Assembly (NCBI RefSeq): GCF_014207535.1
Contig: NZ_JACHGK010000004.1
Coordinates: 133,271 to 197,270, forward strand
Source of the DNA: Bacillus benzoevorans
GTDB taxonomy: Bacteria; Bacillota; Bacilli; Bacillales; Cytobacillaceae
Direction of reading: 5' to 3'
Length of the DNA: 64,000 nucleotides
Of the stretch, positions 16,678 through 24,349 are shown piece by piece. Both the position numbers and the translations under genes were made by a program. Each line of letters starts with the position of its first letter. Positions within the stretch are counted from its first letter, which is position 1. Below the pieces are notes generated by a model. The model saw only the letters and a list, made by a program, of their open reading frames with translations. It made no database searches and was not told where the DNA came from.

Positions 16678-18183
16678 TCATTGCAGATGATGATTCACCA
16701 GTTTAACGTATTTTTGCAAGGTTGAAAGGGAAAGACCATAATGATTGGCCACTTGCTGCTGTGACACTTTTTCACTGCGCAGCTTATTCCAGATATACTC
16801 GATTGCCGCAGCATAAGCCTTTTTATTTTTCAAAGATACCTTTTCCTTGAACATGGATATAAAAGCAGTAAACCACATTAAATATAGTCCTGCTTCTACG
16901 GTTCCGATTGGCTGATGCTGTTCGTACAGCATCAATGCTACTTCATGTGCAGCAGGAATCTGGCTGCTTTCCGGCTGAATTCCGGAACGAATCATGGACA
17001 CATATTGTTTTTCCAGCACTGAAAATTGCTCGAATTTAAGATGCTCTTTAACGAAAAGATCGCTGCCTTGATCAGTTGAAAGGGAGATAAGAAAAACAGC
17101 AAAGAGTCTTTCCTCCATATGATTGCTGTCCAGCTTTTTCAGAATCGTTGTCACGCTCTCTTCATAGCCGGCGGCAGTCGGGTGATTCTCACTCCACGGC
17201 TCAAATCCTGCTTTTTCAGGATTGATTTCCAGTACTTTTTCCCACACAGTACGAGCAAGCTGCTCCTTCCCGGTAAAATAGGATGAATAAGCAAGCCAGT
17301 AATAGAAGGGACCGTCCCCTTCGTAACCATGCTTTTGCAGCTTACGCAGCAGCTGATATGCTGGTTCATATTCCCCGACCAATGCGAATGTCGCCCCTAT
17401 CTTATATTGATGATCAGTTAGGATTGGCTGTACTTTCTTGAGCATGCTCTTTATCTCCATCACTTGCTTGAAGTCTTTTAGGAAATAAGAAAAGACCAGT
17501 TTATTACAGACGGCATGCAGATTTCCCGGATTTCGTTCCATGACGTCATCCAGTATTTGCAATGCCTTTTCAAATTCTCCGAGATAAAAATAAGCCAACG
17601 CTAGATTGTTGTAAGCAGACCAATGCTCCGGAAATTCCTTAATCACTTCATTCAGAATTTTAATCGCCTTTGGAAAATGACCGGATTCCAGCAATTCCCG
17701 CGCCTGCTCCTGTTTCATCATTAAGTCATCCTGCCCATAAAGATCTTCATCATCGATCTCATCTGCTTCGAGAGTCAGCACTTCAATTAGATCCTCTGCA
17801 TCCTCGACAAATTCACCGTCAGACTCCATTTCCAGATAACAATTGGCATGATGATAAGCGTCTTTAAAGAAACCTAAATGGGCATAATTATTAGCAAGGA
17901 AGTAATGACACTCCACCATATCATGATCCATCTCTTCCATGACCATATGCAGCAGCTGATTTGATTGCTGATATTCGCCTAGTTCTGTATAAATAATGGC
18001 CAGCTGGCAGGCGATCATTGGCTCATGAGGTTCAAGCTGAAGAGCGCGCTGTAAATATTTTTTTGCTTTATGAAAATCACGGCGGCGAAACGCCTTTAAA
18101 CCTTTTGTAAAATAGTATTCACCCGTTGGAATAAACGACAATACTTTGCCTGTTGGTTGTGTAACATGCGAGTTTTTACTCAT
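16678..18183 (-). CDS. yvcD: TPR-repeat protein YvcD
   Basis: A 501-residue soluble protein built of tetratricopeptide repeats, presumably a scaffold for protein contacts; the partner is unknown. TPR-like helices include YFTKGLKAFRRRDFHKAKKY (about 25-44), HWSAYNNLALAYFYLGEFEK and neighbouring repeats. The C-terminal segment SQQQVANHYGLSLSTLQKYV looks like a helix-turn-helix. I chose ATG 18183, which follows TGGAGG by 5 nt; a frame four codons longer overlaps that site. A dispersed repeat ends 15 bp upstream. The position next to trxB and the his operon matches B. subtilis. Confidence 0.88.
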   Translation of the reverse strand: MSKNSHVTQPTGKVLSFIPTGEYYFTKGLKAFRRRDFHKAKKYLQRALQLEPHEPMIACQLAIIYTELGEYQQSNQLLHMVMEEMDHDMVECHYFLANNYAHLGFFKDAYHHANCYLEMESDGEFVEDAEDLIEVLTLEADEIDDEDLYGQDDLMMKQEQARELLESGHFPKAIKILNEVIKEFPEHWSAYNNLALAYFYLGEFEKALQILDDVMERNPGNLHAVCNKLVFSYFLKDFKQVMEIKSMLKKVQPILTDHQYKIGATFALVGEYEPAYQLLRKLQKHGYEGDGPFYYWLAYSSYFTGKEQLARTVWEKVLEINPEKAGFEPWSENHPTAAGYEESVTTILKKLDSNHMEERLFAVFLISLSTDQGSDLFVKEHLKFEQFSVLEKQYVSMIRSGIQPESSQIPAAHEVALMLYEQHQPIGTVEAGLYLMWFTAFISMFKEKVSLKNKKAYAAAIEYIWNKLRSEKVSQQQVANHYGLSLSTLQKYVKLVNHHLQ

Positions 18184-18197
18184 GTAATCCTCCATAT

Positions 18198-18382
18198 ATC
18201 AAATGCGCCTTGGCGTATTTGCGCCCAGATATTTTCGAGCAAGCTCGAAAAATTTCCTTTGAAAATCTGAGGCATCCGCCGGAGGCTTAACTTTTTTCAG
18301 CTGAGGTTTGAACCCCCGCTAAATTCGTGATTGGTATTCGTTTCTAAACTTTAAAAGTGATTGGTTCTTCTGAAAAAAGTTA
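18198..18382 (-). repeat. Dispersed structured repeat, copy 2 (diverged)
   Basis: Starts ATCAAATGCGCCTTGGCG at 18198, contains the GAGCAAGCTC hairpin and the GCCGGAGGC block, and ends CTGAAAAAAGTTA at 18382. The terminal inverted repeat reads TAACTTTTTTCAG instead of TAACTTTATTCAG, so this copy has diverged. It lies between the hisE terminator and the yvcD ribosome site. Confidence 0.75.
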
Positions 18383-18480
18383 TTTGGTTCTAACTTATCT
18401 AGTATATCACACTTCTATACACCGGAGAAGAGGATGAGCAGGAAAGAAAAAACTACGACAGCTTTCATACTTAAGCAAGC

Positions 18481-18511
18481 AAAAAACCGGCGGAATCCGC
18501 CGGTTTTTTTT
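18481..18511 (-). terminator. Terminator of the his operon
   Basis: AAAAAACCGGCGG-AAT-CCGCCGGTTTTTTT: a strong GC stem with T tracts on both strands, 10 bp beyond the hisE stop. Confidence 0.9.
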
Positions 18512-18520
18512 ATGTGAAAA

Positions 18521-18841
18521 TTATTTTTGTTCTTTTGCTACATGTCTTTCCTTTAACACATTCAGAACTTCTTTGAATGGAAGCTCCTGCTCACGCATGA
18601 GGACAAGCAAGTGATAAAGTAAATCTGCAGCCTCCCATTTTAATTCCTCGTGACTGCGATTTTTTGCTGCAATAATAACCTCTGACGCTTCTTCGCCTAC
18701 TTTTTTCAGAATTTTATCGACGCCTTTTTCAAACAGATACGTCGTATAGGCACCTTCCGGACGTTCTTTTTCACGCTGGTCGATGATTTTTTCTAGATCC
18801 ATCAGAATTTGATAATCCGCTAGATTGGCTTCTTGTTTCAC
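18521..18841 (-). CDS. hisE: Phosphoribosyl-ATP pyrophosphatase (separate HisE)
   Basis: Hydrolyses phosphoribosyl-ATP to phosphoribosyl-AMP, step 2 of histidine synthesis. The 106-residue all-alpha protein contains the MazG-like metal motif VGEEASEVIIAAKN and WEAADLLYHLLVL. In many Bacillus it is the C-terminal half of HisIE. Here it starts at GTG 18841 behind a weak AGGAAG site, and GTGAAACAAG is directly preceded by the inserted structured element. If joined, hisI and hisE would read ILKEV-KQEANLADY, a normal HisIE linker. Confidence 0.93.
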   Translation of the reverse strand: MKQEANLADYQILMDLEKIIDQREKERPEGAYTTYLFEKGVDKILKKVGEEASEVIIAAKNRSHEELKWEAADLLYHLLVLMREQELPFKEVLNVLKERHVAKEQK

Positions 18842-18848
18842 TTTTCTT

Positions 18849-19116
18849 CCTGGTTACAAAAATCTATTAAAAACTATTAAAAGTTTTCAAATAGTAACGA
18901 TTCGCCCCCGAACCAAGAAAAAGGGGCATGCCATGACGATTCTCACGTCACTCCGTCAGGAAAGGACTCGAACCCTTGTCATGAACCTACTGTCCAGGAC
19001 GACCTGCGGTGCTCTGTTAGAGCTGGCTATTGCGAAAGACCATTCCTTCTACTGGTCAGACTTCCGCAAGAATTTTGTAACCAGGATTTCACCTCCTTTA
19101 GTTGTAATTCTTGGTT
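18849..19116 (-). ncRNA. Candidate pseudoknotted structured RNA
   Basis: Minus strand, 5' to 3': arm b AACCAAGAA (19116-19108), arm a CCTGGTTACAAAA (19085-19073), then b' TTCTTGGTT (18919-18911) and a' TTTTGTAACCAGG (18861-18849). Both pairings are perfect (9 and 13 bp) and cross each other, giving a pseudoknot. Inside lie TTGCGGAAG/CTTTCGCAA with nested GACCA/TGGTC, GCTCT/AGAGC, and a T-arm-like stem AAGGG/CCTTT with loop TTCGAGT. Near the 3' end are CCCC/GGGG and ACTATT/AATAGT hairpins. A perfect AAAGGAGGTGA lies in the 5' part without a nearby ATG. I do not recognise the class. Confidence 0.5.
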
Positions 19117-19118
19117 TT

Positions 19119-19199
19119 TTACAAGAAATGTTTTGTGTAAGATGGTCGATTTCTTCATTATGATTCGTTTCTAATAAACAGATTCGAGTGATTTTCATC
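19119..19199 (-). CDS. 26-codon ORF in the hisI/hisE insertion
   Basis: Starts at ATG 19199, seven nt after GAGGTG, and ends at TAA 19119-19121, directly before the structured RNA. The peptide begins MKITRICLLETNHNEEIDH. It has its own promoter. It could be a leader peptide or the decayed start of a lost ORF; no homology is recognised. Confidence 0.35.
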
Positions 19200-19229
19200 G
19201 TAAAACACCTCGTATACTGGTTTTAATTT

Positions 19230-19259
19230 ATTATACCAAATATACGTTCGTAAGTGCAA
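19230..19259 (-). promoter_or_regulatory. Promoter inside the hisI/hisE insertion
   Basis: Minus strand: -35 TTGCAC (19254-19259), 18-bp spacer, -10 TATAAT (19230-19235). It would transcribe the short ORF, the structured RNA and hisE. Confidence 0.6.
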
Positions 19260-19319
19260 TAAAAACGATCGGTGCCTTTTGAATGTTTTGTTACAATTCA
19301 GTAGTTATTATGAAGCAGT

Positions 19320-19646
19320 TTAAACCTCCTTCAAAATCCGTTCTGAGAAACAGCTGATCGCTCCTGTATGACATGCCGGTCCTGCAGGTTGCACCAGAAC
19401 CACGATAGCATCCCGGTCACAATCCAGCTTCATTTCAACAATCTTTTGTGTATTGCCGCTTGTGGCACCTTTATGCCATAATTCCTGACGTGAGCGGCTG
19501 TAAAACCACGTTTCCTTTGTTTCCAGCGATTTCGCAAGCGAAACAGCATTCATATAGGCCAGCGTTAGGACTTCTTTCGTGTTGGCATCCTGAACAATTG
19601 CCGGAATTAATCCTTTTTCATCAAACTTGATCTGTTCCATATTCAT
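19320..19646 (-). CDS. hisI: Phosphoribosyl-AMP cyclohydrolase (separate HisI)
   Basis: Zinc enzyme opening the adenine ring of phosphoribosyl-AMP, step 3 of histidine synthesis. The 108 residues show SRSRQELWHKGATSGN, the metal segment LDCDRDAIVV and the zinc cysteines CDRDA and PACHTG. It stops right after SERILKEV, where a HisIE fusion would run on into the HisE domain. It overlaps hisF by 4 bp. Translation stops in GTT-TAA at the insertion edge. Confidence 0.94.
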   Translation of the reverse strand: MNMEQIKFDEKGLIPAIVQDANTKEVLTLAYMNAVSLAKSLETKETWFYSRSRQELWHKGATSGNTQKIVEMKLDCDRDAIVVLVQPAGPACHTGAISCFSERILKEV

Positions 19647-20401
19647 CGGACGTTTACACCTTTTTCCCTTAAATACGATTTCACTTCGCGTACAGAGGTT
19701 TCTTTATAGTGGAAAATCGATGCTGCGAGTGCTGCATCTGCTTTCCCATCAATAAAGGCCTCAGCAAAATGCTCGGCATTGCCGGCACCGCCTGAAGCAA
19801 TAACGGGAACGGTAACCGCCTCACTGACTGCCTTCGTTAAAGCAAGGTCGAAACCGGTCTTCTCGCCGTCACAATCCATGCTTGTCAGGAGGATTTCACC
19901 GGCACCGAGTTCCACAGCTTCCTTTGCCCAAGCAATCACTTCTTTATCAACCGCTGTTCTGCCGCCATGGGTGTAGACACGCCAAGATCCAAGCTCTTCA
20001 TCCCATTTCGCATCAATCGCCACAACGATACATTGGGCACCAAAAAAGTCCGATCCTTCTGTGATCAACTCCGGATGATTGACGGCAGCTGTATTCAAAG
20101 AAACCTTATCCGCTCCTGCACGTAAAATCCGTTTCATGTCTTCAAGTGAATTGATTCCGCCGCCGACTGTAAACGGGATCGCCAGCTCCGATGCCACCGC
20201 CTTAACCACTTCCACCATTGTTTTCCGGCCTTCATGGGAAGCCGAGATATCAAGGAAAACGAGTTCATCCGCGCCCTGCTCGTCATAAAAGCGGGCCAGC
20301 TCAACGGGATCGCCTGCATCACGAAGCTGAACAAATTGAATACCCTTGACGACACGACCCTCTTTTACATCGAGGCAAGGGATAATTCTCTTTGTAATCA
20401 T
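19643..20401 (-). CDS. hisF: Imidazole glycerol phosphate synthase cyclase subunit
   Basis: (beta/alpha)8 barrel that takes ammonia from HisH and closes the imidazole ring, giving IGP and AICAR. The 252 residues have the catalytic Asp in IPCLDVKEGRVVKG (Asp11) and the second in VVAIDAKWD (about 130), and the two phosphate loops VGGGINSLED and IASGGAGN. Start and stop overlap neighbouring hisA and hisI codons. Confidence 0.97.
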   Translation of the reverse strand: MITKRIIPCLDVKEGRVVKGIQFVQLRDAGDPVELARFYDEQGADELVFLDISASHEGRKTMVEVVKAVASELAIPFTVGGGINSLEDMKRILRAGADKVSLNTAAVNHPELITEGSDFFGAQCIVVAIDAKWDEELGSWRVYTHGGRTAVDKEVIAWAKEAVELGAGEILLTSMDCDGEKTGFDLALTKAVSEAVTVPVIASGGAGNAEHFAEAFIDGKADAALAASIFHYKETSVREVKSYLREKGVNVR

Positions 20402-21132
20402 TATACACCCACCTCTTTCAAAGCAGCAGCAACAGTGAATCTTCCTTCATAAATAGCTTTTCCGACAATGGCTCCTGATACGCCTGATCCTTCCAATTCC
20501 TTCAGAACGGCTAAATCCGTAAGGGAGCTGACACCTCCGGAGGCAATGACGCTTTTACCTGTTTCCAGAGCCATTTGTTTGACAGCTTCTGTATTCGGTC
20601 CTGTCAGCATCCCGTCTGTTGCAATATCGGTAAAAATAAACGTTTCCGCCCCGGCATCGGCAAAGCGCTTCCCGACTTCTACTGCTTTGACTTCCGATGT
20701 ATTTAACCAGCCATGTGTTGCTACATAGCCGTTTTTCGCATCCAGTCCGATGGCGATAGCACTGCCGTATTTTTTCACCATCTCGATGGCAAACTCAGGA
20801 TTTGAAATCGCGATGCTGCCAATAATGACTCTTGTGACACCATTTTCTAAATAATGATGGATATCCTCTTCTGTCCGAATGCCGCCGCCGATTTGAACGT
20901 TGACATTCAGCTCTTTCGCAGCCTGGATCACAAAGGTATCATTGACACGTCTGCCATCCTTAGCGCCGTCTAAATCGACCATATGGATCCAGTTTGCTCC
21001 CGCTTCCTTGAACGTCTTAGCCATATCAAACGGTGAATCGCCATAAACGGTTTCTTGATTATAATCACCTTGTATTAAACGTACACATTTCCCGCCTCTC
21101 ATATCAATGGCAGGGTAAATGGTAAATGCCAT
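20401..21132 (-). CDS. hisA: ProFAR isomerase
   Basis: Amadori isomerase converting ProFAR to PRFAR, a barrel paralogue of HisF. The 243 residues begin MAFTIYPAIDMRGGKCVRL with catalytic Asp in the first strand, the second Asp in IGLDAKNGYVATHGW, and phosphate loops QIGGGIRTEED and IASGGVSS. It lies between hisH and hisF as in the canonical order. Confidence 0.97.
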   Translation of the reverse strand: MAFTIYPAIDMRGGKCVRLIQGDYNQETVYGDSPFDMAKTFKEAGANWIHMVDLDGAKDGRRVNDTFVIQAAKELNVNVQIGGGIRTEEDIHHYLENGVTRVIIGSIAISNPEFAIEMVKKYGSAIAIGLDAKNGYVATHGWLNTSEVKAVEVGKRFADAGAETFIFTDIATDGMLTGPNTEAVKQMALETGKSVIASGGVSSLTDLAVLKELEGSGVSGAIVGKAIYEGRFTVAAALKEVGV

Positions 21133-21151
21133 AGCTCCTGTCCCCTTTCTT

Positions 21152-21769
21152 TTACGCTAACTCTGTGAAATTACGCAGCAGTTCTACCCCAAGATCGCTG
21201 CTTTTTTCCGGGTGAAACTGCATGCCAAACACGTTCTTTCTGCCGACAACAGCCGGTACCTCTTCAAAATAAGAAGCCTTCGCAATCAAGATTGAAGGGT
21301 CGTCTGTTTTGACATAAAAAGAATGGACAAAGTAAGCATAGTCTTCCTTTAAGTTATCTGTCAGGATGGAACCATTCACCCATTGCAAACGGTTCCAGCC
21401 CATATGCGGTACTTTATAAGATATCCCGTCACTTGACTCGCCAGGGAAACGAACGACCTTTCCCGGTAACAGCGAAAGACCTTCCATATAACCGTGCTCT
21501 TCACTTTCCTCAAACAGCAGCTGCATACCGAGGCAGATGCCAAGAAGCGGTTTGCCTGAAGCCGCATAGCCGCGGATAAAATCGGCAAGACCGGTTTCAT
21601 TCAAGCGGACCATCGCATCCTTGAAGGCACCGACACCGGGAAGAATAAGCCCGTCTGCTTCATTCAACTCTGCTGCTTTTTCCGAAATAAAGTAAGGAAC
21701 ATGGAGACGTTCCAGCGCCTTAGAGACACTGAATAAATTCCCCATGCCATAATCGACAATACCAATCAT
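21152..21769 (-). CDS. hisH: Imidazole glycerol phosphate synthase glutaminase subunit
   Basis: Class I glutamine amidotransferase supplying ammonia to HisF. The catalytic Cys is in LLGICLGMQLL and the His/Glu pair in GMQFHPEKSS. From ATG 21769 (after AAAGGGGAT) it has 205 residues and begins MIGIVDYGMGN, the family start; the 10-codon longer frame lacks support. It begins 1 bp after the hisB stop. Confidence 0.96.
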   Translation of the reverse strand: MIGIVDYGMGNLFSVSKALERLHVPYFISEKAAELNEADGLILPGVGAFKDAMVRLNETGLADFIRGYAASGKPLLGICLGMQLLFEESEEHGYMEGLSLLPGKVVRFPGESSDGISYKVPHMGWNRLQWVNGSILTDNLKEDYAYFVHSFYVKTDDPSILIAKASYFEEVPAVVGRKNVFGMQFHPEKSSDLGVELLRNFTELA

Positions 21770-21770
21770 T

Positions 21771-22361
21771 TTATAACATCCCCTTTGATGACGGAACACC
21801 TTTTACACGCGGGTCAATGGTTGTGGCCTCATCAAGTGCTCGTGCCATTGCTTTAAAAACAGCCTCAATCATATGGTGTGTATTTTGACCGTAATGGATA
21901 ATAACATGAAGATTCATTCTTGCTTCAAGAGCCAATTTCCAGAGAAACTCATGAACCAGTTCTGTATCAAATGTCCCGACCTTTTGGCTTGGAAAATCAG
22001 CCCCTTTAATGACGAATGCGGGACGGTTGCTTAAATCAATGACCACCTGTGCCAGAGTTTCATCCATTGGAATAAAGAAATTCCCATAGCGTTTGATTCC
22101 TTTTTTATCGCCGAGTGCTTCCCTTAATACAGCACCAAGGCAAATCGCAATATCCTCTGTCGTATGATGATCATCGATATATGTGTCCCCATTTGCTTGG
22201 ATTCTTAAATCAAATTGGCCATGTTTGGCAAACAAATCCAGCATATGGTTTAAGAAAGGGACTCCTGTTTCCAAGTTGGACTTCCCTGTGCCGTCAATAT
22301 TTAGTTCTAGTTCAATCTGTGTTTCTGATGTATTTCTAACGATAGAAGCACTTCTTGTCAT
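21771..22361 (-). CDS. hisB: Imidazoleglycerol-phosphate dehydratase
   Basis: Mn2+ enzyme dehydrating IGP to imidazole acetol phosphate. Metal-binding motifs DDHHTTEDIAICLG and the C-terminal HHMIEAVFKAMARAL are present. The chosen ATG at 22361 follows AGGGAG by 9 nt and gives 196 residues starting MTRSASIVRN; a TTG ten codons earlier lacks a good site. It is a monofunctional HisB without the phosphatase domain, as in other Firmicutes. Confidence 0.96.
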   Translation of the reverse strand: MTRSASIVRNTSETQIELELNIDGTGKSNLETGVPFLNHMLDLFAKHGQFDLRIQANGDTYIDDHHTTEDIAICLGAVLREALGDKKGIKRYGNFFIPMDETLAQVVIDLSNRPAFVIKGADFPSQKVGTFDTELVHEFLWKLALEARMNLHVIIHYGQNTHHMIEAVFKAMARALDEATTIDPRVKGVPSSKGML

Positions 22362-22393
22362 ATTTAAATTCTCCCTGTATTCTTTTATCAAAA

Positions 22394-23662
22394 TTACTTC
22401 TTAAATCTTGCTTCAATGGATCGAGCGTGTGCCTCAAGACCTTCGAGTCGGGCAAATGCGGCTATTTTCGCTGCATTTTCGTTAAAAGCCTGCTCACTGT
22501 ACATAATAATACTCGACTTCTTTTGGAAATCATCCACATTCAGCGGGCTTGAGAAACGGGCTGTTCCATTCGTAGGCAGAACGTGGTTTGGACCGGCAAA
22601 ATAATCTCCCACTGGTTCTGAACTGTAGCGGCCGATAAAGATGGCTCCGGCATGACGGATTTTCCCGATCTTTTCCATTGCATTTTCCATGATAACCTCA
22701 AGGTGCTCAGGGGCCAGTTTATTCACTGTTTCAATCGCTTCATCCACTGTTTCTGCTACATAGATGGCACCATAATCAGCAATCGCTGGAGCCGCAATTT
22801 CTTTACGCGGCAATACTGCCAGCTGCTTTTCAACCTCTGATGCTGTCTCTTCGGCTAATTTGCGGGAAGTGGTAACAAGGACACTGCAGGCCCGTGCATC
22901 ATGTTCAGCCTGCGAAAGCAGATCAGCTGCAATTTCATTGGCTCTTGCTGTTTCATCAGCAAGAACGGTAATTTCACTTGGTCCGGCAATCATGTCAATA
23001 TCAACATCTCCGAACACTTCACGCTTTGCCAAGGCCACAAATATATTTCCCGGACCTGTAATTTTGTCGACCGGCTTAATGGACTCTGTCCCGTAAGCCA
23101 ATGCCGCAATCGCTTGTGCTCCGCCGACTTTATAAATCTCCTTCACACCCGACTCCTTCGCGGCAACTAGTACACCGGCAGGCAGTTTCCCGTCTTGACC
23201 CGGAGGCGATACCATAACAATCCGTTCCACACCGGCAACTTGAGCCGGCACGACATTCATCAGGACAGACGAAGGATAGGCCGCTGTTCCGCCAGGCACA
23301 TACACGCCGACAGAATCAAGCGGAGTCACCTTTTGCCCCAGCATTGTACCGTTTTTCTCCGTTGTAATCCATGAATTTCTTAATTGTTTTTCATGAAAGA
23401 CGCGGATATTTTCCGCTGCTTCCTTGATAATTTCGACCGTAGCATTCGGCACTTCTTTATAGGCTTCCTCTATTTCAGCATCTGTTACAGTTAATGAAGA
23501 AAGACGGACGCGGTCAAATTTTTCTGTGAAATCAAACAAAGCCTGATCGCCGCCGCTTTTCACCGCTCCAATAATATCCTTTACAATCGCACGCTGCTCT
23601 TCTGTTCCACTATCAACTGATCGTTTTAATGAAATATCTTCATTTACTTGGATAATTTTCAC
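22394..23662 (-). CDS. hisD: Histidinol dehydrogenase
   Basis: Zn2+/NAD enzyme that oxidises histidinol to histidine in two steps, the last in the pathway. The 422 residues contain KITGPGNIFVALAKR, IAGPSEITVLAD, LSQAEHDARA and the catalytic KLAPEHLEV segment. It is spaced about 40 bp from hisG. Confidence 0.97.
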   Translation of the reverse strand: MKIIQVNEDISLKRSVDSGTEEQRAIVKDIIGAVKSGGDQALFDFTEKFDRVRLSSLTVTDAEIEEAYKEVPNATVEIIKEAAENIRVFHEKQLRNSWITTEKNGTMLGQKVTPLDSVGVYVPGGTAAYPSSVLMNVVPAQVAGVERIVMVSPPGQDGKLPAGVLVAAKESGVKEIYKVGGAQAIAALAYGTESIKPVDKITGPGNIFVALAKREVFGDVDIDMIAGPSEITVLADETARANEIAADLLSQAEHDARACSVLVTTSRKLAEETASEVEKQLAVLPRKEIAAPAIADYGAIYVAETVDEAIETVNKLAPEHLEVIMENAMEKIGKIRHAGAIFIGRYSSEPVGDYFAGPNHVLPTNGTARFSSPLNVDDFQKKSSIIMYSEQAFNENAAKIAAFARLEGLEAHARSIEARFKK

Positions 23663-23704
23663 CGTACTTTGCTCCTAACCCGTTAATATAGTTTCACCTG
23701 ATGA

Positions 23705-24349
23705 TTACTTCATTGTAGTTTCTTTATTTAATACACCTGAAATGGCCTCGACAATTTCATTGATACGCTCATCCTTCATTCGATAGCTTACCGGATTGAC
23801 AATCAAGCGTGAAGTAATGTCGACAATCTGTTCATATTCTACTAATCCGTTTTCTACAAGCGTTCTTCCAGTGGAAACAATATCGACGATTCGATCAGCA
23901 AGACCAATCATCGGCGCTAATTCAATCGAACCGTTTAGTTTAATGATTTCAACCTGTTCCCCTTGCTCACGGAAATACGCCGCAGCTACATGCGGGTATT
24001 TCGTCGCAATACGTGGTGCGACATCATTCATTTTTGTATTTGGCAGACCGGCAACCGCTAAATGACAGGCACTGATCTTTAAATCCAATACTTCGTAAAC
24101 GTCGCGGTCTTCTTCCAGCATCACATCTTTTCCGGCAATCCCAAGGTCGGCGACCCCATGTTCAACATAAGTCGGCACATCCATCGGCTTTGAAAGGATA
24201 AAGCGGAAGTTCTCCTCTGGTACATCAATAATCAATTTTCGTGAATCATCAAATTCCGGCGGCAGCTTGAATCCTGCTTCTCGCAGCAATGCCGCTGCTT
24301 CTTCAAAAATACGCCCCTTCGGCATGGCAAATATTAATGGTTCTTTCAT
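23705..24349 (-). CDS. hisG: ATP phosphoribosyltransferase, short form
   Basis: First committed and feedback-regulated step, joining ATP and PRPP. At 214 residues it is the short HisG that lacks the C-terminal regulatory domain and needs HisZ; MPKGRIFEEA starts the catalytic domain and VDIVSTGRTLVENGL is the PRPP-binding loop. The ATG overlaps the hisZ stop, in keeping with complex formation. Confidence 0.97.
   Translation of the reverse strand: MKEPLIFAMPKGRIFEEAAALLREAGFKLPPEFDDSRKLIIDVPEENFRFILSKPMDVPTYVEHGVADLGIAGKDVMLEEDRDVYEVLDLKISACHLAVAGLPNTKMNDVAPRIATKYPHVAAAYFREQGEQVEIIKLNGSIELAPMIGLADRIVDIVSTGRTLVENGLVEYEQIVDITSRLIVNPVSYRMKDERINEIVEAISGVLNKETTMK

Larger units (their letters stand above)
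18842..19319 (-). mobile_element. Putative insertion separating hisI from hisE, possibly HEARO/omega-RNA-like
   Basis: A 478-bp non-host-like segment occupies the linker between two domains usually fused. It holds a promoter, a 26-codon ORF and a long structured region. On the minus strand the right junction is followed by GTGA; HEARO elements linked to IscB-type nucleases are known to insert beside ATGA or GTGA. No transposase or nuclease gene is present, so if mobile it would be non-autonomous. The left boundary is uncertain (about 19320-19327). The HEARO assignment is an inference from the junction and structure, not from recognised consensus. Confidence 0.45.

Noticed and set aside
18849..19116. 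Retron msr-msd or tmRNA
   Set aside because: The complementary a/a' arms recall a retron and the TTCGAGT loop recalls tmRNA, but no reverse transcriptase is present and no tmRNA acceptor stem or tag frame can be drawn.
18825..19163. Plus-strand 112-codon frame across hisE start and the insertion
   Set aside because: It reads antisense through hisE and the RNA stems, with no ribosome site and no recognisable domain.
18849..19319. Group I or II intron
   Set aside because: I found no group I core motifs and no group II domain V. Precise splicing would also need a clean exon junction that I cannot define.
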